Assembly: GCA_963971535.1 (NCBI GenBank) | Contig: CAXASK010002115.1 | Span: 399,636 to 463,635 of the forward strand | DNA: 64,000 nt | Reading direction: 5' to 3' | From: Notolepis coatsorum | Lineage: Eukaryota > Chordata > Actinopteri > Aulopiformes > Paralepididae | Shown: positions 50,418 through 60,495 of the stretch, piece after piece | Position numbering within the stretch: position 1 is the first letter of the stretch | Layout of the letters: every line of letters begins with the position of its first letter | Made by a program: the position numbers and the translations under genes | Notes under the pieces: generated by a model | Told to the model about the DNA's origin: nothing | The model's input: only the letters and a program-made list of their open reading frames with translations | The model's database searches: none

Positions 50418-52357
50418 TTACAGGGGCCAGTTTCGAGTTGCAGTCTCCCTTAGGTGTTTTTTGAGAGCGTTTTTGAAAGTGGGTAGTGATTCACATTCCT
50501 TTACAGCTTTGGGTAGGGCGTTCCACATTGATGTGGCATAATTGCGAAACGTGTTTAGTCCCTTGTTTGAGCCGAATCTGGGTTTAACATGATTTGTGGA
50601 GCTCCCTCTGGTGTTGTGATCGTGGTATTCACTGACCTTTGGGAAGTATTTTGTCATGTACATGGGTACCTTGGTCGTGTAGTGTATCTTGTAGACCAGG
50701 CCCATTGCAAGTTGCTGTACTCTGTCATCTACTCTAAGCCATCCTAGGTTGTCAAAGTGGGCAGGGGTGAGGTGGGTTCTAGGAGTAAGGTCAAGCAGTA
50801 GTCTGACCAGTTTGTTTTGAGATGTTTGTAATTTTGTTTTTAGCGCCTTTGAGGTGCTTTGGTACCATGAGGTGCAAGCATAGTCGTAGTACCCTTGAAT
50901 GAGTGCTCCTGCTAGAGTCTTCAGGGTATTCTTGTTTACCAGTGAGGAGATTCGGTACAAGAATCGAGTTCGTTGGTTGACTTTTTTTATTACATTGGAT
51001 GCCATTTTGTCACAGGAAAGATTTGCCTCTAGGATGGAACCCAGGTAGGTAATATCTTCTTTCCTTGTGACAATATTGTCACCCACTGTAACTGAGAAGC
51101 CGTCGGTCTTGCTGAGTTTGTTATTTGAACCGAAGAGAATGGACTCTGTTTTGCCCATGTGTAATGATAGTTTGTTATCAGCGAGCCATATGCAGATTTT
51201 GCCTAGTTCTGAGCTGAGGGTTTTTTCAACCTGTAACTTGTTCTTGTCAGAGACCAGCAGGGCTGAGTCGTCCGCAAACAGGAACAAGTTGCAGTCACAA
51301 GCTGACGACATGTCATTTGCATAAATTAGGAACAGTAGCGGACCTAGTATGCTTCCTTGTGGAACACCACAGTTTACTGTGAGGGGGGGGGGATAGGGTA
51401 CCGTTTACCTCCACCATCTGCTCTCTCCCCTCCAGGTAGGATTGCATCCAGCTCACTGATAGACTATCAAAACCAATTGCTTTTAGCTTGTCAATCAGAA
51501 TGGTGTGATTGACAGTGTCGAAGGCCTTTTGTAGGTCCAGCATGACCATGCCGCAGTATTTGCCCGCGTCCACCTCTTGTTTGATGTGGTCGTTTAAATA
51601 GAGAAGGCATGTGTCAGTGGAGTGGGATGTTCTGAAGCCAGATTGGAATTCGTAGATTAGATTTTTTTCCGCAAGGTATTTTTCGACCTGTTCGTATACA
51701 ATTTTTTTCCATGACTTTCGAGATGGAGGTAAGGATAGAAACAGGGCGGTAGTTGCCTGGGTCTAATTTACTGCCTTTTTTGTGCAGAGGGGTCACTCTC
51801 GCAATTTTGAAGTCCTTGGGGACGTGTCCCTGTTTTATGGAGAGGTTTATTATGTGTGTGATGACTGGGGTGATGGCGGCTGCTGAGTCTCTGAGGAATT
51901 TGGAGGGGATGTTGTCATGGCCAGTGGCCTTGTTGGGTTGGAGGGCGCTCAGTTTTTTGAGTACCTCATCTGTTGTTACCATTTCCAGTTTGAAGTCGTC
52001 TTTGTGGACCCCTAGGTTCTTGTAGTATGCTACTATGTGTTCTACCCCATAATGCCCTGAGTGGGAGGGTAGTTTGTTTACCAGTGTTGTGGCTATGTTT
52101 GTGAAGAAACTATTTAAGTAATTGGCTACATCCAGCTTTTCTGTGATGAGCGTGTTGTCCGTCTTTATGTTTATGTTTGAGAATCTGGTTTTAAGTTTTT
52201 TACTGCAGCCTAGTTGGTTATTGAGTAATTTCCAAAGTTCACGCGGTTTGTTTTTGTTTTCCTCGGTTTTGTCATTGATGAATTTTTTCTTTGCTGTTTT
52301 GATCATGGAGTTTACATCATTTCTTAGTCTGTTTCTTTCCAGTTTGAGTTCAGTCAC
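50418..52357 (-). pseudogene. LINE-B ORF with frameshifts: RT and upstream linker
   Basis: Three open blocks. 52357-51614: linker (KKKFINDKTEENKNKPRELWKLLN) and RT fingers (KATGHDNIPSKFLRD, GNYRPVSILTSISKVME), which then leaves frame after KVMEK. 51573-51313: LDLQKAFDTVNH and YLEGREQMVEV. 51311-50418: after one more frame change at the CGVPQGS region, FADDSALL and the C-terminal domain to HLRETATRNWPL. Two frameshifts and no endonuclease, so dead. Confidence 0.88.
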
Positions 52358-53317
52358 GTGGGCTCAGTCACGAGTGCAGTGAAACTTTCTAAAACGTAAT
52401 AGCAACTCGAGTTGGACCAAGTCGGTCGTTTTGATACTTTACACTTGTGTGAGGTGTGAAAGCTCTGGCAGGAGTTACTGGACAAAAATCTGCGGAATAA
52501 TAAAGAATAATAAAGATACAATATAGATTACAATAGTGTGGGCATGGACCTGGCTTTGCCAGGTCACCCACACTAACAAGATAGATTACTATTTACTGAA
52601 AAAAGTAATCAGATTAGCGGGTGGGAAGCCGGTGGGGTATGTATCCTGGTCGTTGTAAACTGTGACTATACTGGTCGGTCGGGGCGCCTGCTCAGCAGGG
52701 AGGGGATCTTGGGGAAATAGTGTGAACCTCCACACGTCTTACGTTCCCTCAGTGAAACTCCTCGCTGTCAGGTGAAAAGAAGTGGCTGGCGACTCCAGGG
52801 CCCTCATTTATCAACAATTCTTAGAAAGTGTTCTATTTTCGTACGTAAGCACAGAATTTAGAATGTGTGTACGCACAGAAATATTGGGATTTATCAACCG
52901 TGCGTACACAGGTCCTACGCTCCTCCGTGTTGATAAATACCTGTTTGTTCTACCGTCAATGCTCGTGCATGATTATCCATTTATGGTAATGAAACACCCC
53001 CCATGGGATGTGAAATAATGGACTGACCCGAGCGAACTATGAGAAACTCCACAAGCGAGATTGTTCATTGACGCACTGTCAACCAAGAAGACACAACCCG
53101 TGTCTTTACGCTTATGAAAACATTAAATAATATGTATAGGCTATAGGCCGTCGCTTTGCATTAATAGCCTATATTCTCAAATGCCATTTAATGGCTATCC
53201 GACTCCTCGCTATCCTCGCAGACGGACCAGTATACCGCTTATATCATATCATATTTATATTCATATTCATATCATAGTTTAATCAGCCTACCCAGCATGT
53301 AATACGTTCTTTGTTAG
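52358..53317. other. Stretch without a gene
   Basis: Contains a hairpin at 52536-52573, an AAAGTAATCAGATTA hAT-like scrap near 52605, and a segment starting GGGCCCTCATTTATCAA (about 52800) with GTGCGTACAC repeats, a composition often seen in fish MITEs. Ends of such a MITE were not resolved. Confidence 0.4.
52536..52573. repeat. Stable two-part hairpin
   Basis: GTGTGGG (52536-52542) pairs with CCCACAC (52567-52573), and GACCTGGC (52547-52554) with GCCAGGTC (52558-52565), leaving a 3-base loop and a small bulge. Confidence 0.85.
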
Positions 53318-53748
53318 AACTCAACTCGTTATTATTTTGCGCATAGATTGCAGAAATATGGGAACGTTTTGATTTATATTAAAAGGCTTTGACATTGTAA
53401 AACTAAATACGTGGAATTCTGTAAGCAGAATACAAGTCATATCACCCACACGATATATGCTCTGTATCCAGAGCATGTACGTGTTTCATTCATTTAAGAC
53501 ACATTTATTGCAAGGGTTTTGTAATACACATAAACTCAACAAATAACCTCTGTTCTCATTGCAATGCGTTTTTTATTCTTTCTTATAGGAAGGGGAAGAA
53601 CACTATATCGTGGGTGTTCATATGACTTGTATTCTGCTTACAGCTTCGAAATTCCACTTATTACGTTTAACAATGGCAAAGCCTTTAAAATATAATCAAA
53701 ACGTTCCCGTATTTCTGCAATCTATGCGCAAAATAATAACGAGTTGAG
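53318..53748. repeat. Inverted repeat with about 130-bp arms
   Basis: Left arm (about 53318-53450: AACTCAACTCGTTATTATTT...ATACAAGTCATAT) and right arm (about 53605-53748) are reverse complements with small differences. The loop of about 150 bp holds a short hairpin (GCTCTG.../...CAGAGC). It is likely a foldback element. Confidence 0.85.
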
Positions 53749-53767
53749 TTACGCGGAGCGCTAGCCC

Positions 53768-54335
53768 CTTTTGTGACTGTGATGCACCGAGTGAATCCAC
53801 AGTCACTTGCTCCTCAATAGCAAACCAACGTATGTTGACCATGAAGGACTGGTTCTGGCCGAACCGTTCGTTATACAAGTATCACAGAGACATTTCAAAG
53901 GTACTCACAGTTGCACGAGGGTTTCAGACAGAGATACGGGATGGTTTGAAAGCTCGGCGTTGCTAATAAACATTTTAAATATTTTTTATAAACTGCATTA
54001 TTTCCGGCGTTGGGTGCATGATGCGCATGCGCTGTGATCACAGCGCAGGCGCACCAGGCAGCCAACGCCGGAAATAATGCCGTTTTGAGCAGTGTTGACC
54101 AGTTTATAAAAAATATTTAAAATGTTTATGAGCAACGCCGCAGCTTTCAAACCATCCCGTATCTCTGTCTGAAACCCTCATGCAACTGTGAGTACCTTTG
54201 AAATGTCTCTGTGATACTTGTATAACGAACGGTTCGGCCAGAACCAGTCCTTCATGGTCAACATAGGTTGGTTTCCTATTGAGGAGCAAGTGACTGTGGA
54301 TTCACTCGGTTCATCACAGTCACGAAAGGGCCCCA
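53768..54335. repeat. Large palindrome, arms about 270 bp
   Basis: Left arm 53768-54036 and right arm 54039-54335 are near-perfect inverted copies. The centre is an 18-bp perfect palindrome GCGCTGTGATCACAGCGC (54029-54046). The right arm has about 20 extra bases (near 54085-54106). Short frames on each arm encode the same peptide on opposite strands, an effect of the palindrome. Same general type as the adjoining inverted repeat; family unknown. Confidence 0.92.
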
Positions 54336-54890
54336 CTGACACACACTGTTGCAGCCAATCAGACACACCTGCCGGGCTGCCCGCGATAATAATAATCATT
54401 TTATTTGGGCTGACAGAACAACTGCGATTTGTCAAATGAATTAGGTATATTGTTAGTAAGTTAGCCATGTAATAAGCGGGATAATGTATAGCTATACTCG
54501 GTCATCATCGCAAAATAATTGACCTTCACTGAAAAATGAAGTAAAAAAAAGAAAAAAAAGGATACACTCACCTGGAATATGTTAGTTGTTTACACAATGT
54601 TGGATTATGTAATTGGTTTGTCATGACCCATTGTAAAACAAAATATAAATGGCGGGGGGGGGGTTCTGAGGCTGAGTGCTCTCTGTGTCTGTGTCCGTCG
54701 CGCAAAAGCTGGCTGGCAGTCTCATTGAATAAGTCTGTAAACTTACAGTATACAACAGGAGAAGCCGGAGAAGGAAAAAATACATGCTGACGAAAACGAA
54801 CTTATCATTGTACATTTTGATCTATGTACATGTATGATGTTACCCCGATTATGTAAAGCCGCGGGCACCGACACGATTTACACCAATCAT
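54336..54890. other. Stretch without a gene
   Basis: Contains a short (AAT)n with TTTTATTTGGGC near 54390, an A-rich run near 54545 and a G run near 54650. Nothing else recognised. Confidence 0.5.
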
Positions 54891-55166
54891 TGTTTAAGAA
54901 GCACAGTGAAGTTACCGGTTGTTATTTGATTGATTGATTGATTGATTGATTGAAAATTGAATTAACAGATTGCAGAATGGGTACAATACAGTACAGCTCA
55001 ATACACACAATTGTTAAGGGGATGCAGACCAGAGAAACACTTTTGTCTTGTTTACATCAGGGTCCCCCATTTTCAATGCATCATAACATATATGACATAC
55101 ATGACATACAGATAGACAGTACTGCTACATCTTGTTTAAGAAGCACAGTGAAGTTACCGGTTGTTA

Positions 55167-55228
<62 letters not shown>

Positions 55229-55365
55229 CATTTTATTAACAGATTGCAGAATGGGTACAGTACAGTACAGCTCAATACATACAATTGTTAAGGGGATGCA
55301 GACCAGAGAAACACTTTTGTCTTGTTTAAATCAGGGTCCCCCATTTTCAATGCATCATAACATAT
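54891..55365 (-). repeat. Tandemly duplicated LINE-B 3' end with (GATT)n
   Basis: A 241-bp unit starts at 54891 and again at 55132: TTGTTTAAGAAGCACAGTGAAG, a (TTGA/GATT)n run, then the LINE-B 3' end in reverse. The (GATT)n run is about 30 bp in the first copy and about 58 bp in the second. The second copy is cut off at 55365 by the sushi LTR. Confidence 0.88.
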
Positions 55366-55482
55366 TGTGAGGTTTCTGTTCCTTGCGCCCTCACTCGTTC
55401 TGTTCCTTTAACCACCCTCGCTATGTTTTCATTCATCTTCTGTCAATTGGTTCTATCCCCTCGTTCACACGTTTCTCCCCGT

Positions 55483-55632
55483 TGACGTCATCAGAGACGT
55501 CGCTGATTGGTTCTCTCACTTCCCCACGCTTTTCAATCACATTCCCCAGCTGTCACTGCTTTCTCCCCGTTGACGTCACCAGAGACGTCGCTGATTGGTT
55601 CTCTCACTTCCCCACGCTTTTCAATCAATCGA
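55483..55632 (+). promoter_or_regulatory. Duplicated U3 enhancer-like unit (CRE plus CCAAT)
   Basis: Two copies, period 88, each with TGACGTCA (55483-55490 and 55571-55578), a second GACGTC, and ATTGG (reverse CCAAT). This arrangement suggests CREB/ATF and NF-Y binding; that is inferred from motifs. Confidence 0.7.
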
Positions 55633-55640
55633 TCCCTCAT

Positions 55641-55682
55641 TATTTATACCCCGTTTTTCCCCACCCTAAGTTGTTGGATCGT
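55641..55682 (+). promoter_or_regulatory. TATA box and predicted R start with self-primer
   Basis: TTTATAC at 55643-55649. GTTGGATCGT at 55673-55682 lies about 28 bp downstream, where transcription should start, and is the exact reverse complement of the PBS at 56684-56693. Confidence 0.7.
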
Positions 55683-56683
55683 CTTGTTTTGTCGCCTTGA
55701 TTTGTCTATGGATGTTTTTCCCCGTTGCTGCTGCTGCTGCCTTTTTTCTCTGTGCTGTTCTCCAGGAATTCCTAGAAGCCTTCGCTTGGATACCTGCTCC
55801 CGTGGCGCGCGCTCGCCTCCACTGTTGTTCCAGTTCCAATTACGCATCTCGTCTGGGTGAGTTATCTATTTGACTGTTCTTGACCTATCCGTTTTTCGTG
55901 TGTAACCTTACACTGAAGACTACCACCTTTTTGTCAAACAGTCACTCACCCAGCCATTATCTATTTTTGCTTGTTCCTTTATGGAATGATATTTTGGGAT
56001 CTACCATCTCCCTCTGTGTGGTAGCTCACACCGAAGATATTATTTCACAATTGGACTGTGTGTTTACATGAAGATATCCACTGTGTGTTTGCTCACACCG
56101 AAGATATTATTTCACAATTGGACTGTGTGTTTACATGAAGATATTCACTGTGTGTTTACATGAAGATATTCACTGTGTGTTTACATGAAGATATTCACTG
56201 GGACTGTGTTTGGATTTAGCTCACTGTGTTGTTAACACGAAGAGTTTCACTTGGGCTGTTTTTGGAATTGTGCTCTCTGTGTTGTTAACACGAAGAGATT
56301 CACTTGGGCTGTGTTTGGAACTGTGCTCACTGTGTTGTTAACACGAAGAATTGTACACCCTGTTCTCCTGCTCGTTTAAGACTGCTCTGTCACTGACTCG
56401 TTCCCTCTCTCCCTCTCTCGGTCTCGCAACAACATCTGAGAACCCACCGAGAGGATTCTGCAGAGCGGTTCAGAAGTCAACACCTGCTTCCCAAGACAAC
56501 CCTCACGGGAGAAGCTGCAGAGCAGCAGAACTTTGCCCCTTGATCATTGTACCTGTCTTGTTTGACCTGCTTTCCCTGTTTCTCTTATTCTTAGTACCAA
56601 ATAAACAAGCCCTCGTATTTGGCAACTCTGAATCCTACTCTCTTGTGTCGTTGCGTTTGGGGTCGGTGTCAAACCATAACATT

Positions 56684-56693
56684 ACGATCCAAC
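56684..56693 (+). promoter_or_regulatory. Self-priming type primer-binding site
   Basis: ACGATCCAAC, two bases after the LTR end, with no TGG-starting tRNA site present. It is complementary to the predicted 5' end of the element RNA, the mechanism known for Tf1 and sushi-group retrotransposons. Confidence 0.7.
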
Positions 56694-56695
56694 CA

Positions 56696-56995
56696 ATGAC
56701 GACCCCAGCCAACACAGAGAGAGTAGTCACCTTGGGCATCAAGGGGGTGGTAAGGCGTGCCCTACGCTTCCATCGCGCTCCAGGCAATGTACCTGTTAAC
56801 CGTCTCTTTGTCCCCAACTCAGTCCGGTCCCGGGTCCTCCAGTGGGGCCATACCAGCCGGTTCGCCTGCCACCCGGGCGTTCATCGCACGTTCTCCTTCC
56901 TGGCTCGTCGATTCTGGTGGCCCACCATGAGGAACGACGTCAAGGGGTTCGTACTGGCCTGCGCAGTCTGCGCCCGCAAGAGAGTCAGCACAGCA
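56696..56995 (+). pseudogene. gag: Sushi gag start with captured integrase zinc-binding segment
   Basis: The ATG lies 14 bp after the LTR. After about ten gag-like residues (MTTPANTERV), the frame reads an integrase N-terminal domain: RLFVP, SVRSRVLQWGHTS, CHPGVHRT, RRFWWPTM and VLACAVC, including the HH and CxxC ligands. This module normally lies far downstream in pol. The LINE interrupts at 56996. Codon phase at the left edge equals that of gag at 60496, so both were one frame before the LINE came in. Confidence 0.8.
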
Positions 56996-59900
56996 TATAT
57001 ATATATATATAGGCTGGCGCTGCTCTGATGGCTGCCTCTCTGATCGCTCCGACGAGACTGTGCTTTATTTTGTTAATTTTTATAGTATTAGGAGTTTTAT
57101 TTGCACCAACTGTGGGTGCATTATATGTGTATGACCGTCAGTCAATCATTGACATTGGATTAAGAAAAACTTACCGATTGGATTACTCCCTGAATCAGCT
57201 TTCCGAACCGCAGCAATGGCCTTTGGAGATTCTCAAAACAATGGGACCAGATCCTGATCCCAGGAACAAAGGAATCACCAGGCGGCGAGGGAAGAGAGCT
57301 GGGATCCGTAACAGGCTGAGATCCAGACGACACCGTACACCACTTCCCAGTATATTGCTAGCCAATGTACAATCAATAGACAATAAACTGGATGACATCC
57401 GAGCAAGGATTCAATATCAAAGAGACGTTAGGGACTGCAACGTTCTCTGCTTCACCGAAACGTGGCTCACGCCGGAGGTTCCAGATCACGCGATTCAACC
57501 AGCGGATCATTTCTTTATCCATAGGAAGGATCGGACACAATCAGAGTCCGGTAAACAACGTGGTGGAGGTATTGCCTTCATGTTTAACAAAAATTGGAGT
57601 GATCCAACGAATGTGAAGGAACTATCCAATCACTGCTCCCCAGAACTGGAATATATAACCATCAAGTGTCGTCCTTTCTTCCTCCCGAGGGAGTTAACGG
57701 CGATCATCCTGGTCGGAGTGTATATTCCACCGCAAGCCAACAACAACGCCGCGCTCTCCAGACTCCACGACGAGGTAAACAATATACAAGCGACGAACGT
57801 TAACGCCGCCATTTTGGTACTGGGAGATTTCAATAGCGCCAATCTGAGAAAGGTATTGCCTGATTTCTACCAGCATGTGACTTGCAACACCAGAGGCGGT
57901 AACATCCTAGATCACTGTTACACGCAATTTAAAGGTGGCTACAAGGCTCATTCTGATAGTGGCTTTGGCAAGTCAGATCACGCATCCATTTTCCTTACAC
58001 CTAAGTACAGACAAAGAATTAAAAGTACTCCCGTAGTCTCGCGAGAGGTGCAGAAATGGGATGTGACGTCAGAGGATACACTAGTGTCAGTGTTTCACAA
58101 CACAGACTGGATTGTATTCCGCGACACAGATAACATTAATGCCTACACGGAGACAGTGCTGGACTATGTCTGTACTAGGGTGAAAGAAACAATCCCCACT
58201 ACCAAAATGAAAGTTTACCCAAATCAAAAACCCTGGGTAGACAAATCCGTCCGTGAAGCTCTGAGAGAGCGCACCAAAGCATACAATGACGGCCTAGTGG
58301 CAGGCAACATGAACGACCACAAGGTGGCGCAACACAACGTAAGGAGGACAGTGACAGAGGCCAAACGACGCTACAGGGATAAAATTGAACTCCAGTTTGA
58401 ACAAGCTGACTCTAGAGCTATGTGGCAGGGGCTCAAAACGATGACAGACTACAAAGGCGCCTCCCTCAAACTGAACAGTGACATCTCCTTAGCAAACGAC
58501 CTCAATACCTTCTATGCGAGGTTTGATGCTGGTAATAACAACACCAGCTCACAAGCCTCGGCAATGGGGGGGGGGGGGTCGGCTGCTGATGGAGGCGCAG
58601 TGTTCAGGGTAACAGAGCATGAGGTGAGGCGGACCTTTAAAAAAGTGAATATCAGGAAGGCAGCAGGTCCGGACGGCATCCCCGGCCGCGTCCTAAAAGT
58701 CTGTGCCGACCAACTGGCCCCAGTATTCACTGACATATTTAACCTGTCCTTAGAACAGGCTGTCATCCCCACCTGCCTGAAGAAGTCCACTATTATCCCT
58801 GTACCCAAAAAATCCAAGCCTGCTTGCCTCAACGACTACCGCCCTGTAGCTCTCACCTCCATAGCCATGAAGTGCTTTGAGAAGCTAGTAAAGGGCTACA
58901 TCTGCTCCTCCCTCCCCATCAACATGGACCCCCTGCAATTTGCATACCGCCCCAACAGGTCCACGGAGGACGCCATATCCCATGTGCTGCACACAGCAGC
59001 ATCACACCTGGACAAGAGGCAGGGGAACTATGTGAGAATGCTATTCATCGACTACAGCTCGGCATTCAATACCATAGTCCCCTCCATACTCATAGCCAAG
59101 CTCAGGGACCTGGGCTTGGGCTATGACCTCTGCCAGTGGGTCTTGGACTTCCTGACTGGCAGACCCCAGGTGGTGAGAGCAGGCAACTGCACCTCCTCAT
59201 CCATCACCCTCAACATAGGGGCCCCCCAGGGCTGTGTTCTGAGTCCCCTCCTCTACTCCCTGTACACACACGACTGTGTGGCTCAGCGGAGTAGCAATAC
59301 AATCGTCAAATTTGCTGACGACACAGTGGTGGTGGGCCTGATCTCTGCCAACGACGAGAGGGCCTACCTGGAAGAGGTCAAGGTCCTGGCGGGATGGTGC
59401 CAGGAAAACAGCCTCTCCCTGAACGTCAGCAAAACAAAGGAGATGATTGTGGACTTCAGGAGGTCGGGGGTCAAGGACTACAGCCCCCTCAGCATCGACG
59501 GGGCACCGGTTGAGAGAGTCAACAGCTTCAAGTACCTCGGAGCCCAAATATCCGAGGACTTGAAATGGACCATACACATTAACAGTGGGGTGAAGAAGGC
59601 ACGACAACGCCTCTACTTCCTCAGGCGCCTAAGGAAGTTCCAAGTCAGCCAGAAGATCCTTAAGAACTTCTACTCATGTACAATAGAGAGCATCTTGACC
59701 GGCAACATCACCTCCTGGTTTGGGAATAGCACTGCAAAAGACCAAAGCAGACTACAAAGAGTGACACGTTCAGCCGAACGCACAATCGGAGGGGGGCTCC
59801 CCACCCTCCAGAACATTTACTACAAGCGTTGCAAGGGGAAGGCTAAGAGAATTATTAAGGACTCGAGCCACCCGAACAACTGCCTCTTTGAACTGCTGCC

Positions 59901-60495
59901 GTCAGGCAAGCGATACAGGAGTCTCAAGGCGAGCACAGAAAGACTCAGAAGTAGCTTCTATCCCCAGGCCATCAGGCTGCTAAACGAACAATGAATGAAC
60001 ACTACACAACAACAACCACCAAACACACATAGCACACACATCCACACGCACACACTCACTTTAAACAAACACACTGTAGCACCCACTACACACACTTTAT
60101 AGCACACACCCACTTTAAACAAACACACTGTAGCACCCACTCCCCACACTTTATATTTATGGATGAAGGATTGCACTACAACTCGTACACCTTACTGTAA
60201 ATTGTACCTAAAATTGTACCTCATCCCATTTCTGCTTTGCACTAGATAGTACTGTACATTAGTACACTGCATAGTTGTGTATTGTATATTATATGGTAAC
60301 TCAGAACATTGTACATATGTCTATACCGAACAACTGTGACCTCATTTTCTTCTTCTAAATTCATGCTATATTATGTTATTATGTTATTTGATACTATCTT
60401 GTCTAGCACAGTCTCTGGAGCGTAACAGTAAGAAGCATTTTGTATGAAAGTACTCTGTACTTCTGTATGACAACTATTAAAGAACTTGAACTTGA
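56996..60495 (+). mobile_element. L2-type LINE, copy 2, coding region complete
   Basis: Candidate 6-bp target duplication ACAGCA (56990-56995 and 60496-60501). The 5' end begins with (TA)n, and the 3' end is GAACTTGAACTTGA. A 3' UTR of about 500 bp has a duplicated ACAAACACACTGTAGCACCC unit. Very similar to the copy at 9465-12540, so this family moved recently. Confidence 0.9.
57028..59994 (+). CDS. L2-type LINE ORF: endonuclease and reverse transcriptase, intact
   Basis: 988 codons. Residues 10-35 are strongly hydrophobic (LCFILLIFIVLGVLF), followed by a YDRQSIIDI motif and a basic stretch (RRRGKRAG). APE endonuclease about 110-330: LLANVQS, TETW, GDFN, SDH with D317 and H318. RT about 540-830: NDYRPVALTS, DYSSAFNTI, GAPQGCVLSP and FADD at 762-765. 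The C-terminal domain ends LLNEQ. All expected catalytic residues are present. The role of the hydrophobic N-terminus is unknown. Confidence 0.95.
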   Translation: MAASLIAPTRLCFILLIFIVLGVLFAPTVGALYVYDRQSIIDIGLRKTYRLDYSLNQLSEPQQWPLEILKTMGPDPDPRNKGITRRRGKRAGIRNRLRSRRHRTPLPSILLANVQSIDNKLDDIRARIQYQRDVRDCNVLCFTETWLTPEVPDHAIQPADHFFIHRKDRTQSESGKQRGGGIAFMFNKNWSDPTNVKELSNHCSPELEYITIKCRPFFLPRELTAIILVGVYIPPQANNNAALSRLHDEVNNIQATNVNAAILVLGDFNSANLRKVLPDFYQHVTCNTRGGNILDHCYTQFKGGYKAHSDSGFGKSDHASIFLTPKYRQRIKSTPVVSREVQKWDVTSEDTLVSVFHNTDWIVFRDTDNINAYTETVLDYVCTRVKETIPTTKMKVYPNQKPWVDKSVREALRERTKAYNDGLVAGNMNDHKVAQHNVRRTVTEAKRRYRDKIELQFEQADSRAMWQGLKTMTDYKGASLKLNSDISLANDLNTFYARFDAGNNNTSSQASAMGGGGSAADGGAVFRVTEHEVRRTFKKVNIRKAAGPDGIPGRVLKVCADQLAPVFTDIFNLSLEQAVIPTCLKKSTIIPVPKKSKPACLNDYRPVALTSIAMKCFEKLVKGYICSSLPINMDPLQFAYRPNRSTEDAISHVLHTAASHLDKRQGNYVRMLFIDYSSAFNTIVPSILIAKLRDLGLGYDLCQWVLDFLTGRPQVVRAGNCTSSSITLNIGAPQGCVLSPLLYSLYTHDCVAQRSSNTIVKFADDTVVVGLISANDERAYLEEVKVLAGWCQENSLSLNVSKTKEMIVDFRRSGVKDYSPLSIDGAPVERVNSFKYLGAQISEDLKWTIHINSGVKKARQRLYFLRRLRKFQVSQKILKNFYSCTIESILTGNITSWFGNSTAKDQSRLQRVTRSAERTIGGGLPTLQNIYYKRCKGKAKRIIKDSSHPNNCLFELLPSGKRYRSLKASTERLRSSFYPQAIRLLNEQ

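Larger units (their letters stand above)
49877..52357 (-). mobile_element. LINE-B copy 3, longest copy, 5'-truncated
   Basis: Starts with a (GAAT)n tail in reverse and AATAAAG-type 3' end; long G-rich 3' UTR; then about 1.95 kb of coding sequence. Homology ends near 52357, before any endonuclease motif. Confidence 0.9.
55366..56681 (+). repeat. 5' LTR of sushi-type element
   Basis: 1316 bp, TGTGAGG...ATAACA. U3 has an 88-bp direct repeat. R/U5 has a run of short tandem units (ACATGAAGATATTCACTGTG, about 56020-56210) and then GTTAACACGAAGA repeats. AATAAA at about 56600. Confidence 0.96.

Noticed and set aside
52536..52573. Rho-independent bacterial-type terminator
   Set aside because: The hairpin is strong but there is no T run and the context is vertebrate repeat DNA.
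53807..54289. Pair of similar small proteins on opposite strands
   Set aside because: Same peptide from both arms of one palindrome; no known domain and not evidence of a gene pair.
55507..55860. 117-codon frame in the sushi LTR, repeated at 63085-63438
   Set aside because: Lies in U3/R and crosses the TATA box and duplicated CRE unit; LTR sequence, not a gene.
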